Source of the DNA: Gaiella sp.
Lineage (GTDB): Bacteria; Actinomycetota; Thermoleophilia; Gaiellales; Gaiellaceae
Direction: 5' to 3'
Length of the DNA: 64,000 nt
Assembly (NCBI GenBank): GCA_027493885.1
Contig: JAOSJZ010000001.1
Span: 2,474,622 to 2,538,621, forward strand
The position numbers and the translations under genes were made by a program. The notes beneath the pieces are model-generated. The model saw only the letters and a program-made list of their open reading frames with translations. It did no database searches and was not told where the DNA came from. Positions within the stretch are counted from its first letter, which is position 1. Each line of letters opens with the position of its first letter. This document shows positions 22,456 to 30,976 of the stretch, piece after piece.

Positions 22456-23804
22456 CGCGCGGCGAGGCGCCGGCGTGCGCGCGTGGCGCCTGCCCTCTCG
22501 AGCACCGGGGCGAGGGCGTCGGCGAGCGTCGGGGCTCCGAGCTCCGAGAGCTCGTACGAGACGTGCCGGATCGGGTGGCGAGAATCGATCAGCCGGTCGA
22601 GCCGGATCGGCGTCCCGGCGACGACGAGGTCGCAGTCGACGGCGTTCACCGTCGCCTCGAGCTCGCGTAGCTGTTCGGCCGAATAGCCCATCGCCGGCAG
22701 GACGGGACCGATGTGCGGGTACGCGCGCAGCGTGTCCGCGATCGAGCCGACGGCGGAGGGCCGGGGATCGACGCGCACGGCGGCGCCCGCCTGCTGCGCG
22801 GCGACCGTCCCCGCACCGAACGGCATCCCGCCGTGCGTGACCGTCGGCCCGTCCTCCACGACGAGGACACGCCGGCCGCGGACGGACGGGCCGTCCGCGA
22901 GCGTCACCGGAGACGCGGCTCGCACCACGATCGCACGCGGGTTCAGCGCGGCGACGTCCTCGAGCACCCGCGCGACCGAGCCAGCGTCGGCGCTGTCCAC
23001 CTTGTTCACGACGACCACGTCGGCCATGCGGAGATTCGCCTCGCCCGGGTGGTACCGGAGCTCGTGACCCGGGCGGAGCGGGTCGACGACGACGATCAGC
23101 AGGTCGGGGTGGAAGAACGGCAGGTCGTTGTTGCCGCCGTCCCAGACGATCACGTCGGCCTCCTCCTCCGCCCTCGCGAGGATCGCTCCGTAGTCGACGC
23201 CCGCGTACATCACCATGCCGAGCTCCACGGGTCGCTCGTATTCCTCCCGTTCCTCCACGGTCGGGTGCGATGCGTCGATCTCGGCCAGCGTCGCGAATCG
23301 CTGCACGCGCATCGCCTCGAGGTCGTGGTACGGCATCGGGTGACGGACGAGGGCCACGTCGAGCCCGGCGTCCAGCAGGATCCGTCCGACGCGCCGGCTC
23401 GTCTGGCTCTTGCCGCTGCCGGTGCGCACGGCGCAGACGGCGACGACGGGCCTCGTCGAGCGCAGCATCGTCGCGCGCGGCCCGAGCAGCCGGAAGTCCG
23501 CGCCGGCGGCGAGCGCGATCGAGGCGCGGTGCATGACGTCCTCGTGGGAGACGTCGGAGTACGCGAACACGACCTCGTCGACGCCGAGGCGCCGGACGAG
23601 CTCGGACAGCTGCGCCTCCGGCAGGACGGGAATCCCGTCGGGGTACCCCGGCCCGGCCAGCGAAGCGGGGTAGACGCGGTTGTCGATCCCGGGAATCTGG
23701 GTCGCGGTGAAGGCGACGACGTTCGCCTCGGGGTCGTCGCGGTAGACGACGTTGAAGTCGTGGAAGTCGCGCCCGCCGGCGCCCATGATCAGCACGTTTC
23801 GCAC
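22452..23804 (-). CDS. COG2403 predicted GTPase, cyclic 2,3-diphosphoglycerate synthetase-like
   Basis: This 450-residue cytoplasmic protein has at residues 1-130 a Rossmann-like N-domain (MRNVLIMGAGGRDFHDFNVV, YPDGIPVLPE). A P-loop NTPase core follows, with Walker A AVRTGSGKSQTSRR near residue 130 and DVIVWDGGNNDLPF as the Walker B-like segment. VVVNKVDSAD is the nucleotide-specificity motif and VLVVEDGPTVTHGGMPFGAG a conserved late motif. Archaeal relatives make cyclic 2,3-diphosphoglycerate; bacterial members are uncharacterised and often sit with carbamoyltransferase and carbamate kinase. The downstream carbamoyltransferase-like gene here appears to be reduced to a short remnant. The DUF1918 gene is just upstream, with a gap of about 7 bp. 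Confidence 0.82.
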   Translation of the reverse strand: MRNVLIMGAGGRDFHDFNVVYRDDPEANVVAFTATQIPGIDNRVYPASLAGPGYPDGIPVLPEAQLSELVRRLGVDEVVFAYSDVSHEDVMHRASIALAAGADFRLLGPRATMLRSTRPVVAVCAVRTGSGKSQTSRRVGRILLDAGLDVALVRHPMPYHDLEAMRVQRFATLAEIDASHPTVEEREEYERPVELGMVMYAGVDYGAILARAEEEADVIVWDGGNNDLPFFHPDLLIVVVDPLRPGHELRYHPGEANLRMADVVVVNKVDSADAGSVARVLEDVAALNPRAIVVRAASPVTLADGPSVRGRRVLVVEDGPTVTHGGMPFGAGTVAAQQAGAAVRVDPRPSAVGSIADTLRAYPHIGPVLPAMGYSAEQLRELEATVNAVDCDLVVAGTPIRLDRLIDSRHPIRHVSYELSELGAPTLADALAPVLERAGATRARRRLAAR

Positions 23805-23811
23805 AGCGGCG

Positions 23812-24033
23812 TCAGTGGGCTGCCTTTGCGCGCCGCGCCGGGCGCTCCACGGCTGCGTCGCTGCCGGGGAAGTGGAGTGTCTCCTCGCCCGAGTCCGACC
23901 AGCGCACCCGGAACGGCGGCCCGCCGTCGGGGCCGAGCGTCTCGAGAATCTCCGCGTCGCGCTCGTGCTCTCCGAGCCGGTGTGCGTGGATCACGAGCCG
24001 GTCGCCGGCCCGCGCCTTCAGGTCGCTGCGCAT
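23812..24033 (-). CDS. DUF1918-family small protein
   Basis: This 73-residue protein has the DUF1918 pattern: KARAGDRLVIHAHRLGEHER, DAEILETLGPDG and PPFRVRWSDSGEETLHFPGS. It is a small SH3-like beta barrel of unknown function, frequent in actinobacteria near universal stress or CBS genes. Two consecutive ATG codons occur; the second (24033) has GAGGAGG at 5 nt and is chosen. It is probably co-transcribed with the COG2403 gene. Confidence 0.85.
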   Translation of the reverse strand: MRSDLKARAGDRLVIHAHRLGEHERDAEILETLGPDGGPPFRVRWSDSGEETLHFPGSDAAVERPARRAKAAH

Positions 24034-24111
24034 CATCGCCTCCTCTTCTCGACGTACCGCCACGATCACCGCGACGTGCCGCTGGCGCATCCGGCAGCCC
24101 GCCGATCCGCG

Positions 24112-25549
24112 CTACGGGTTTCCCGCACCGGCGACGCGGGCCCGCTTCGGCACCGCCGCGTAGAGCACGCCGGCGGCGAGCAGCGCGAGCAGGACGCCCA
24201 CCCCGAGCAACGCGCCTGCGACCCAGGGCAGCGCGTCGAGCTCGGCACCGATGTCGAGCGTCGTCTCGACGTAACGACCACCGTCCGGGTTCATCACGAC
24301 GAGCGCCCAGTTCCCGGTCTCGACCTCCCAGTCGAGCCGCACCTTCCCGGTTCCCTCGACGCTCGCGCCCCAGAAGGACTGCTCGCCCGGGGGAGGTGGG
24401 GCGGCCGCCCTCCTGGCGGTCGTACTCCCCGGGATGGTCGTCAGGATCGCGGACGATCTCGTGGGCGACGCCGGCGAGGTACCGCTCGATGTCCCTCTCG
24501 CGCGCAATCCCGAGGAACACGGGATGATCGGCAGTGCTCCGGATCCGCACGGTGCCGACGAGGTCGCGCCAGGCCCAGCGTGGCCCGTCGAGCTCGGCGG
24601 TCTCGGACACGAGCGCGTACGTCGGCGTCGCGTACGCGTGGTCCGGGCTCGTGACGAAGCCTTTCTCGCGCTGTGTGCGATCGACCACCAGCGCGCCGAC
24701 GCCGCCCGCGAGGACGCCCAGCGCGACCAGGCCGAGCAGGGCACCCACCGCAAGCAGGGCGATCCGGCCTGCGCCCCAGCGCCCGCGCTCGACGGCCGCC
24801 GTCGCGGTGAGCCCCGCAGGCCCGCCCTCCGTCGGCTCGCCGGGCGCGAGGCCGGGCAAGACCTGCTGCGCCTCGGGGGGAGCGCCACCGGGCTCCGAGC
24901 CGCCCTGATCGAGCCGAAACGGGGGATAGACGTCCGTCATCAGCGCCGCGTACGCGGTTACCCGGAGCGCCCAGCGGTCGAGCCCCAGCACGAGATCGAA
25001 GATGCTCCGCGGATAGCGCGCGGTGAAGAGCAGCGCGACGCCGGCAAACAGCACGAGCAGCCCGACGAGCCCGCCGCCCCAGCTCCAGCTCCAGTCCTCG
25101 CCGCGCCAGGCGAGCCAGCTGCCGCCCCCGGCGAACACGCCCACGATCAGGTACTGCGGGATCGCGAGCAGCCACCACTTGACGAGCACGAGCCCGCGTG
25201 ACAGCCGCTCGGGATAGGCGACCTGGAGTGACGCCGGATAGTCGGGCACCTCGTCCAGCGTGAACGGCGGGTAGCGGTCGGTCCCGAGCGCGCCGAAGCC
25301 GTAGAAGCCGACGCGCCAGGTCCAGCGGAGGACGCCGACGTTGAAGTCGAAGATCGCCCTCGGGTACCGGCCCGTGAAGAGAATCGCGAAGAACGCGATC
25401 ACGCTGAGCAGGAAGAACGCGATCCAGAGGAACGCGAGCACGATGTAGTGCGGGATCGCCAGCAGCCACTTGACGAGCCACAGCCAGCGGCTGAGCGGGG
25501 CATCGAGCTCGCCCTCGACCTGGATCGGGTATCGGTGCGCTGCCGACAT
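24112..25549 (-). CDS. DUF4389 membrane protein, interrupted by a 1-base frameshift
   Basis: The protein has two copies of the DUF4389 unit: residues about 8-115 (SRWLWLVKWLLAIPHYIVLA, FTGRYPRAIFDFNVGVLRWT, YPPFTLDEVPDYPASL) and 117-225 (VLVKWWLLAIPQYLIVGVFA, FTARYPRSIFDLVLGLDRWA, YPPFRLDQGG). A Pro/Gly-rich linker, another helix and a soluble part ending FLGIARERDIERYLAGVAHE follow. Near 24388-24400 (a C/G-rich run) the frame shifts: the other frame continues PPPPGEQSFWGASVEGTGKV, WEVETGNWALVVMNPDGG and a last helix VAGALLGVGVLLALLAAGVL to the stop at 24112. One extra base explains it, giving about 478 residues. The function is unknown. An AGGAGG-like site precedes ATG 25549. Confidence 0.75.
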
Positions 25550-25672
25550 CGGTGTACCTCCTCAGGAAAACGGGCTCGTGCCTCGTCCTTCACGGGCGAG
25601 CGTGCCACACCGAGTAGCTCGTTGCCATCCGCAACCAGCGGCGGGAAGCCCCCTACGTGCCCGCTCCCCCGC

Positions 25673-26104
25673 TCAGCGCCGCGAGCGCTCCGCAAGCACC
25701 CGCGCGACGTCCAGCGTCGAGACGACGCCGACCGGGCGGCCCGAGGTCTCTTCGACCACGAGCAGGTGCGTGGCGGCGTGCTCGGTCATCACCTGCGCCG
25801 CGCGCTGCAGAGTGTCGTCGGGCGCGATCGCGAGCGCCGGCGTCGCCGCCGAGCCGCCCGCGGACTGCGCGTCGAGGTCACGGACGCCGGCCGCGGCGAC
25901 GAGGTCGAGGTCCGAGACGACTCCCCAGACCGACGCGTCACCAGCGTCGGTGACGACGATGCAATGGACGCCGTTGCCCGCCATCAGCTCGGCGACGGTC
26001 GAGAGCGGCGTGTCCGTCGGGCACGACAGAACCCCCTCGTGCATCGCCTCGCGAACGGTGATCGTGTCGAGCGCGGAGTCTGAGTCGATCCGGGCAGCGC
26101 TCAT
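25673..26104 (-). CDS. CBS-domain pair protein
   Basis: This 143-residue protein consists only of two CBS repeats: TVREAMHEGVLSCPTDTPLS with GNGVHCIVVTDAGDASVWGV, and TPALAIAPDDTLQRAAQVMT with ATHLLVVEETSGRPVGVVST. It probably binds an adenosine nucleotide and acts as a free regulatory subunit. The start is ATG 26104, 6 nt after AGGAGG; the upstream in-frame ATG at 26125 lies before that site. It is divergent from the GNAT/acyl-CoA synthetase fusion (about 100 bp between starts), which is suggestive because protein acetylation and AMP/ATP sensing are both energy-linked. Confidence 0.87.
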   Translation of the reverse strand: MSAARIDSDSALDTITVREAMHEGVLSCPTDTPLSTVAELMAGNGVHCIVVTDAGDASVWGVVSDLDLVAAAGVRDLDAQSAGGSAATPALAIAPDDTLQRAAQVMTEHAATHLLVVEETSGRPVGVVSTLDVARVLAERSRR

Positions 26105-26206
26105 CGCAACCTCCTTGCGTTCCATCGCAGTCGTAGCCCAAGCGTGCGTGGCTCCGAGGGAAGACGCATCAGCGGTCCGACGGATCGAAGCCGTGGAGAA
26201 CTACCC

Positions 26207-28951
26207 ATGCGATTCTGCGACCGCCACGGATGCAACGCCCCGCCGGCGCCGACATGCTTCGAGGCGATGGCGTCGCAGCCAGTCGCACGCGAGAATGCCC
26301 ACGTGGCCGACGTCGTCGACGTCATCCTCCGCGACGGGAGCACTCTCCGGCTCCGTCCGCCGGCACGCGGGGACGCCGAGGCGATCCTCGACTTCTTCCG
26401 CACGCTCTCGAAACAGAGCCTCTACATGCGCTTCCACGGCTTCCCCTCGCTGGGCCCGGAGATCGTCGAGCAGGTGCTCGACTCCGACTGGGCCGAGCGC
26501 GGCGCGCTCCTCGGCTCGTTCGTCGAGGACGGGACGGAGCGCGTTGTCGCAATCGGCAACTATTCCCGCCTTCGCGATCCCTCCGCAGCCGAGGCTGCAT
26601 TCGCCGTCGCGGACGCGTACCAGCGCCGCGGCGTCGGGACACGCCTCGTCGAGCAGCTCGCGGAGCGCGCCGCCCGGCACGGGATCGAGCGGTTCGTCGC
26701 CGAGGTGCTGCCCGACAACCGCCGCATGGTGAACGTCTTCGAGGCGCTCGGCTTCGAGCTGACGCGCGAGCTCGAGGGCGGCGAGCTCGAGATCACGTTC
26801 CCGATCGAGCGCACCGAGCGGTTCGAGCAGCTCCTGGCTGAGCGCGACCACGTCGCCGTGACCGCCTCGCTGCGACCGTTCTTCGAGCCGCGCTCCGTTG
26901 CGGTGATCGGCGCCTCGCGACGCCGCGGGACGATCGGCGGCGAGCTCTTCCGGAACGTCATCGAGGGCGACTTCCAGGGGGTCGTCTACCCCGTCAACCG
27001 CGACGGCAACTCGGTCGCGGGCGTGCGTGGCTACCGCTCGATCGACGAGATCCCCGATCCCGTCGACGTCGCCGTCGTCTGCGTCCCCGCCGCCGGTGTG
27101 ATCGAGGCCGCCGAGCAGGCGCTCCGCCACGGCGTACGGGCGCTCGTCGTCATCTCGGCGGGCTTCGCAGAGACGGGCAGCGACGGCATCGACAGACAGG
27201 AGCGGCTCCTCGCGCTCGTCCGGGCGCACGGCGCCCGCCTGATCGGTCCCAACTGCCTCGGCATCTCCGTCGCGGGAGTGAGCCTGAACGCCACCTTCGC
27301 GTCGCGCGCCACGCCTTCCGGGAACATCGGGTTCTCGTCGCAGAGCGGCGCGCTCGGGCTCGCGCTGCTCGAGGCGGCGGCGACGCGCGGCCTCGGGCTC
27401 TCGGCGTTCGTCTCGATCGGGAACAAGGCGGACGTCTCGACGAACGACCTGCTCGAGTGGTGGGAGGAAGATGCGGCGACCGAGGCGATCCTGCTCTACG
27501 TCGAGTCGTTCGGGAACCCGCGGCGGTTCGGCCGGATTGCCCGCCGGGTCGCGAGGCGAAAGCCGATCCTCGCGCTCAAGAGCGGCAGGTCGAAGAGCGG
27601 CCAGCGCGCGGCGAGCTCCCACACCGCCGCCCTCGCCGGATCGGACACGGCGGCGGACGCGCTGTTCCATCAGGCGGGGGTGATCCGCGCCGACACGCTG
27701 GAGGAGCTGGTCGACGTCGCCACGCTCTTCTCGAGCGGCGCGCGGCTCGGCGGCCGCTCCGTCGGCCTCGTGACGAACGCCGGCGGGCTCGGGATCCTCT
27801 GCGCCGACGCGTGCGAGGCGGCCGGCCTCGAGCTCCCCGCGCTCGGGGCAGACACGGTGGCGGCGCTGCGGCGGGTCCTCCCCGCGGAGGCGAGCGTCGC
27901 CAACCCCGTCGACATGCTGGGCGGGGCGACCGCCGAGACGTACGCCTCGGTGCTGCCGCACCTGCTCGCCGATCCGCACCTGTCCGCCTGCATCGTCCTG
28001 TTCGTGCCGGCCGTGAGCTCGACCGCCGAGGAGGTCGCGAGCGCGGTCGTCGAGGCAGTCGGCCGGGCAGGGTCGGACAAGCCCGTCCTCGCGGTGATCA
28101 TGAGCTCGGAGGGCACTCCGGCCGTACTGTGCGGCGCGCCGGGTGTCGCCTCGTTCGCGTACCCGGAGTCGGCCGCGCGAGCGCTCGGGCGGATCGCCGA
28201 TCGCGCGGCCTGGCTCCGACGCCCGCAGGGCGCCGTCCCGGCGCTCGATCGCATCGACCACGTACGGGCCGAGGCGGTCGTCGACTCGGCGCTCGCCGAG
28301 ACCGACGACGCCTGGCTCGGCCCTGCCGCGACCCGGGAGCTGCTCGCCGCCTACGGGCTGCCGCTCGTGCCGGAGCGTGTGGCGACGACCGTCGCCGAGG
28401 CTCTCGCCGCCGCGCGCGAGCTGGGCTTCCCGGCCGTCGTGAAGACCGCCGCGCCCGGGGCGCACAAGACGGAGACGGGCGGCATCGCGCTCGACCTCGC
28501 CGACGAGGAGGCCGTGGTCGCGGCAGTCGCGCGGATCGGGCCACCGGTGATCGTCCAGCCGATGCTCTCCGGCGGCGCCGAGCTTCTCGCCGGGGTCGTC
28601 CAGGACACCGTCTTCGGCCCGCTCGTCGCCTTCGGGCCGGGCGGCGTCTTCGCCGAGCTGATCGGCCAGGCAGCGTTCCGGATCGCTCCGCTCACCGACG
28701 TCGACGCGGGAGATCTCGTCGACGGCGGCAAGGCGGGGCGCCTCGTGGCGGGGTTCCGCGGCGCCCCCGCCGCCGACCGTGCGGCGCTCGTCGACCTCGT
28801 CCTGCGCCTGGCGCGCCTCGGCGAGGACCTGCCCGCGGTCGCCGAGCTCGACCTCAACCCGGTGCTCGCCCTACCCGACCGCTGCGTCGCGGTCGACGCC
28901 CGCGTTCGCGTCCGTACGCCGGACGAGGTCGTGCGGGCGAAGAGCTGGTAG
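26207..28951 (+). CDS. GNAT acetyltransferase fused to ADP-forming acyl-CoA synthetase-like module
   Basis: This 914-residue protein has at residues about 35-195 a GNAT fold (LRDGSTLRLRPPARGDAEAI, AYQRRGVGTRLVEQLAERA as the acetyl-CoA loop, DNRRMVNVFEALGF). Residues about 215-680 are the CoA-binding and succinyl-CoA-synthetase-like domains (PRSVAVIGASRRRGTIGGEL, GPNCLGISVAG, SSQSGALGLALLEAA, SSHTAALAGSDTAADA). Residues about 690-910 are an ATP-grasp domain (GFPAVVKTAAPGAHKTETGG, FGPGGVFAELIG, ELDLNPVLA). The His in SSHTAALAGSD corresponds to the phosphorylated His of ADP-forming synthetases. Related fusions are protein lysine acetyltransferases (Pat/AcuA-like). ATG 26207 has GGAG 8 nt upstream; ATG 26270 is an alternative that would drop a Cys-containing N-terminus. 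Confidence 0.88.
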   Translation: MRFCDRHGCNAPPAPTCFEAMASQPVARENAHVADVVDVILRDGSTLRLRPPARGDAEAILDFFRTLSKQSLYMRFHGFPSLGPEIVEQVLDSDWAERGALLGSFVEDGTERVVAIGNYSRLRDPSAAEAAFAVADAYQRRGVGTRLVEQLAERAARHGIERFVAEVLPDNRRMVNVFEALGFELTRELEGGELEITFPIERTERFEQLLAERDHVAVTASLRPFFEPRSVAVIGASRRRGTIGGELFRNVIEGDFQGVVYPVNRDGNSVAGVRGYRSIDEIPDPVDVAVVCVPAAGVIEAAEQALRHGVRALVVISAGFAETGSDGIDRQERLLALVRAHGARLIGPNCLGISVAGVSLNATFASRATPSGNIGFSSQSGALGLALLEAAATRGLGLSAFVSIGNKADVSTNDLLEWWEEDAATEAILLYVESFGNPRRFGRIARRVARRKPILALKSGRSKSGQRAASSHTAALAGSDTAADALFHQAGVIRADTLEELVDVATLFSSGARLGGRSVGLVTNAGGLGILCADACEAAGLELPALGADTVAALRRVLPAEASVANPVDMLGGATAETYASVLPHLLADPHLSACIVLFVPAVSSTAEEVASAVVEAVGRAGSDKPVLAVIMSSEGTPAVLCGAPGVASFAYPESAARALGRIADRAAWLRRPQGAVPALDRIDHVRAEAVVDSALAETDDAWLGPAATRELLAAYGLPLVPERVATTVAEALAAARELGFPAVVKTAAPGAHKTETGGIALDLADEEAVVAAVARIGPPVIVQPMLSGGAELLAGVVQDTVFGPLVAFGPGGVFAELIGQAAFRIAPLTDVDAGDLVDGGKAGRLVAGFRGAPAADRAALVDLVLRLARLGEDLPAVAELDLNPVLALPDRCVAVDARVRVRTPDEVVRAKSW

Positions 28952-29164
28952 GCACGGGACTGGCACCCACAGGGGCCTGTCCCCAGTGGCGCGTCGTCCT
29001 CTGGAAGCGCCTGGAGTGAGCGGGGGCGTCACCCCCTGCGTAGTTCCCCACACGTCACGAGCAGGGTTTCCCGGCAACAGCCGGCGACATATCCCTGATG
29101 GCATCGGCTCGATCCTCGACCAGTCTCTCGTGCATCACGACCGGATCCCTCGGGAGGAGGAGCG

Positions 29165-29771
29165 ATGAACACAAGAAGGATTCTCGAATGGGGCGGGCTC
29201 GCAGCGAGCATCGTCCTGATCGTGTTCGGCGTCGCGGCGCTCTACATGGGCATCGACGGCCGCAGCGTCGTGCGCGACAGCATCAAGCAGGAGCAGATCA
29301 CCTTCGGTGACGCGTCCGACCCAGCAGTCGCGAAGCACGCGGAGCAGTGGGCCGGCGAGCAGGTTGCGAACGGCGACCAGGCACGCGCGTTTGCGAAGGT
29401 CATGCGTGAGCACCAGCTCGAGTCGACGGGTGGGGCTGACGTACGCGCAGATGGGCCGCTTCCAGCTGGCCTCGGATCCCGCCGACCCGAAGGGCACGAG
29501 TGACGAGGCGCTCGCGGCGAAGGACGAGGGTGGGCAGCCGATCGCGAACGGCGCCCGCAACGGCTGGGTCACCGCGACCGCGCTGACGACCGCGCTCAAC
29601 ATGAGCTACATGGCAGAGCAGCTCTCGATCTTCGGCATCGTCGTCGGGGTCGCGCTCCTGCTCACCGGCATCGGCCTGATGATCCTGGCGCTTGCAGTGC
29701 TCGGCGGGCGGTTTCGCGAGGAGGCCGCCGCGAAGACCGGGGTCACGACGAAGGTGGCCACTGGCCACTGA
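29165..29771 (+). CDS. Two-TM hypothetical protein, interrupted by a 1-base frameshift
   Basis: The start ATG is backed by GGGAGGAGGAG. The N-terminal part has one helix (LAASIVLIVFGVAALYMGID) and a soluble loop with SVVRDSIKQEQITFGDASDP and GDQARAFAKVMREHQLES. At the GGTGGGG run (29430-29436) one base must be dropped; the other frame then gives LTYAQMGRFQLASDPADPKG, NGARNGWVTATALTTALNMS and a final helix FGIVVGVALLLTGIGLMILA. The corrected length is about 201 residues. The protein is probably membrane-anchored with a central extracytoplasmic domain. It is a conserved actinobacterial hypothetical; the function is unknown. A terminator hairpin follows 25 bp after the stop. Confidence 0.65.
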
Positions 29772-29795
29772 TCGCTCCGACCTCCCGGAGTGAGC

Positions 29796-29823
29796 GAGAG
29801 GGCGGCTTCCGGGCCGCCCTCTC
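29796..29823 (+). terminator. Hairpin terminator
   Basis: An 11-bp perfect stem GAGAGGGCGGC / GCCGCCCTCTC with a TTCCGG loop lies 25 bp after the stop of the two-TM protein gene and before the USP gene. The downstream CGTTGTC is weakly T-rich. Confidence 0.7.
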
Positions 29824-29939
29824 CGTTGTCCGCGACCAACCCTGGAGCTACCGCCGCTCCGGCGCGGGGAGCGGTCAGTACTTCCCCGCAAGTGAATGCG
29901 GCTCCGCGCGGACGCAGTCGGAGGCCCGCTGTCGCCACC

Positions 29940-30323
29940 ATGGACGGAATGGGCGCCCAACCGCGCAAGATCGTCGTCGGCTACGACGACTCGGAGCCCG
30001 CCCGGCGCGCGCTCGACCGTGCGGCCGATCTTGCGGGCTACGGCTCGACGCTCACGGTCGTCTGCGTCGCCTCGAACGGCCAGCGCTTCCAGGCAGGGCC
30101 GCTCGACAACGCGCGGGAGCAACTCGTCCGTCGCAACGTGACCGCGACGTACCTGCAGCCGGTCGGCGAGCCGGCCGCGGAGCTCGTCGAGACCGCGCGC
30201 GCGCTCGACGCCGACCTGGTGGTGGTCGGCCGCCGGAGCCGCTCGCTCCGGCACCCCGTGCTCGGCTCGGTCAGCGAGGACGTCGTCCGCCAGGCTCCCT
30301 GTGACGTCCTCGTCGTGCAGTAG
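29940..30323 (+). CDS. Universal stress protein (single UspA domain)
   Basis: This 127-residue UspA protein has RKIVVGYDDSEPARRALDRA at the N-terminal strand and helix and VVVGRRSRSLRHPVLGSVSE at the ATP-binding region. The glycine pattern differs from the tandem USP in this window: the second Gly of G-x2-G-x9-G-S is Ser (GRRS), so ATP affinity may be reduced. The length is shorter than the usual 140-150, with the segment after beta-2 reduced. ATG 29940 and ATG 29949 are both possible; neither has a strong ribosome-binding site. It is convergent with the NarL-type response regulator. Confidence 0.85.
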   Translation: MDGMGAQPRKIVVGYDDSEPARRALDRAADLAGYGSTLTVVCVASNGQRFQAGPLDNAREQLVRRNVTATYLQPVGEPAAELVETARALDADLVVVGRRSRSLRHPVLGSVSEDVVRQAPCDVLVVQ

Positions 30324-30337
30324 CCGTCTGCCGAGGG

Positions 30338-30976
30338 TCAGCCCTCGATGAGGCCGTTCTCGAGCGCGTAGCGGACGAGCTCCGCCCGGCTCGAGAGGCG
30401 GAGCTTCTGCATGATGTGCGCCCGGTGCGTCTCCGCCGTGCGCACCGAGATGTACAGCATCTTCGCGATCTCCTGGTTCGTGTGGCCGAGGGCGAGGAGC
30501 CGGAGCACCTCGCGCTCGCGCTCCGAGAGCGGATCCGCCTCCGCGCGCTTGCGCTCCTCGGCCTCGGCGGCGACGAGACGCGCGCCGAGCGTGGGGTGGA
30601 CGTACCGCTCGCCTGCCGCGACCGCGCGGACCGCGCCGACGACCTCGGTGTCGGCCGCCTCCTTGAGGACGTACCCCGCGGCGCCGACCTCGAACGCCTC
30701 CCTCACGTATCGCGGGTCGTCCTGCATCGAGAGGACGAGCACCTTCACGTCGGGTGCCGCCTGGAGCACCGCCGGCATGCCCTCGATCCCCGACTTCCCC
30801 GGCATGACGATGTCCATCACGACGACGTCGGGCTTGTTCGCGATCGTCTCGAACACGGCTCGGTCGGCAGACTCCGCCTCACCCACGACCTCGATGTCCG
30901 CCTCGGCGTTCAGCACCCGCCGGAGACCCGAGCGGAGAATCGCGTGGTCGCCGACGAGGACGACGCGGATGCTCAC
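30338..30976 (-). CDS. NarL/LuxR-family response regulator (partner of DosS-like kinase)
   Basis: This 212-residue regulator has a receiver at residues 1-120 (SIRVVLVGDHAILRSGLRRV, VVVMDIVMPGKSG with the phospho-acceptor Asp, LVLSMQDDPRYVREAFEVGA and the conserved Lys in GYVLKEAADTE) and a LuxR helix-turn-helix at residues about 145-205 (PLSEREREVLRLLALGHTNQ, EIAKMLYISVRTAETHRAHI). The usual acidic pair near residue 10 reads Gly-Asp instead of Asp-Asp, so metal binding may be altered. The GTG start overlaps the stop of the kinase gene by 4 bp, tying expression of the two proteins together. Targets are not evident from the window. Confidence 0.9.
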   Translation of the reverse strand: MSIRVVLVGDHAILRSGLRRVLNAEADIEVVGEAESADRAVFETIANKPDVVVMDIVMPGKSGIEGMPAVLQAAPDVKVLVLSMQDDPRYVREAFEVGAAGYVLKEAADTEVVGAVRAVAAGERYVHPTLGARLVAAEAEERKRAEADPLSEREREVLRLLALGHTNQEIAKMLYISVRTAETHRAHIMQKLRLSSRAELVRYALENGLIEG

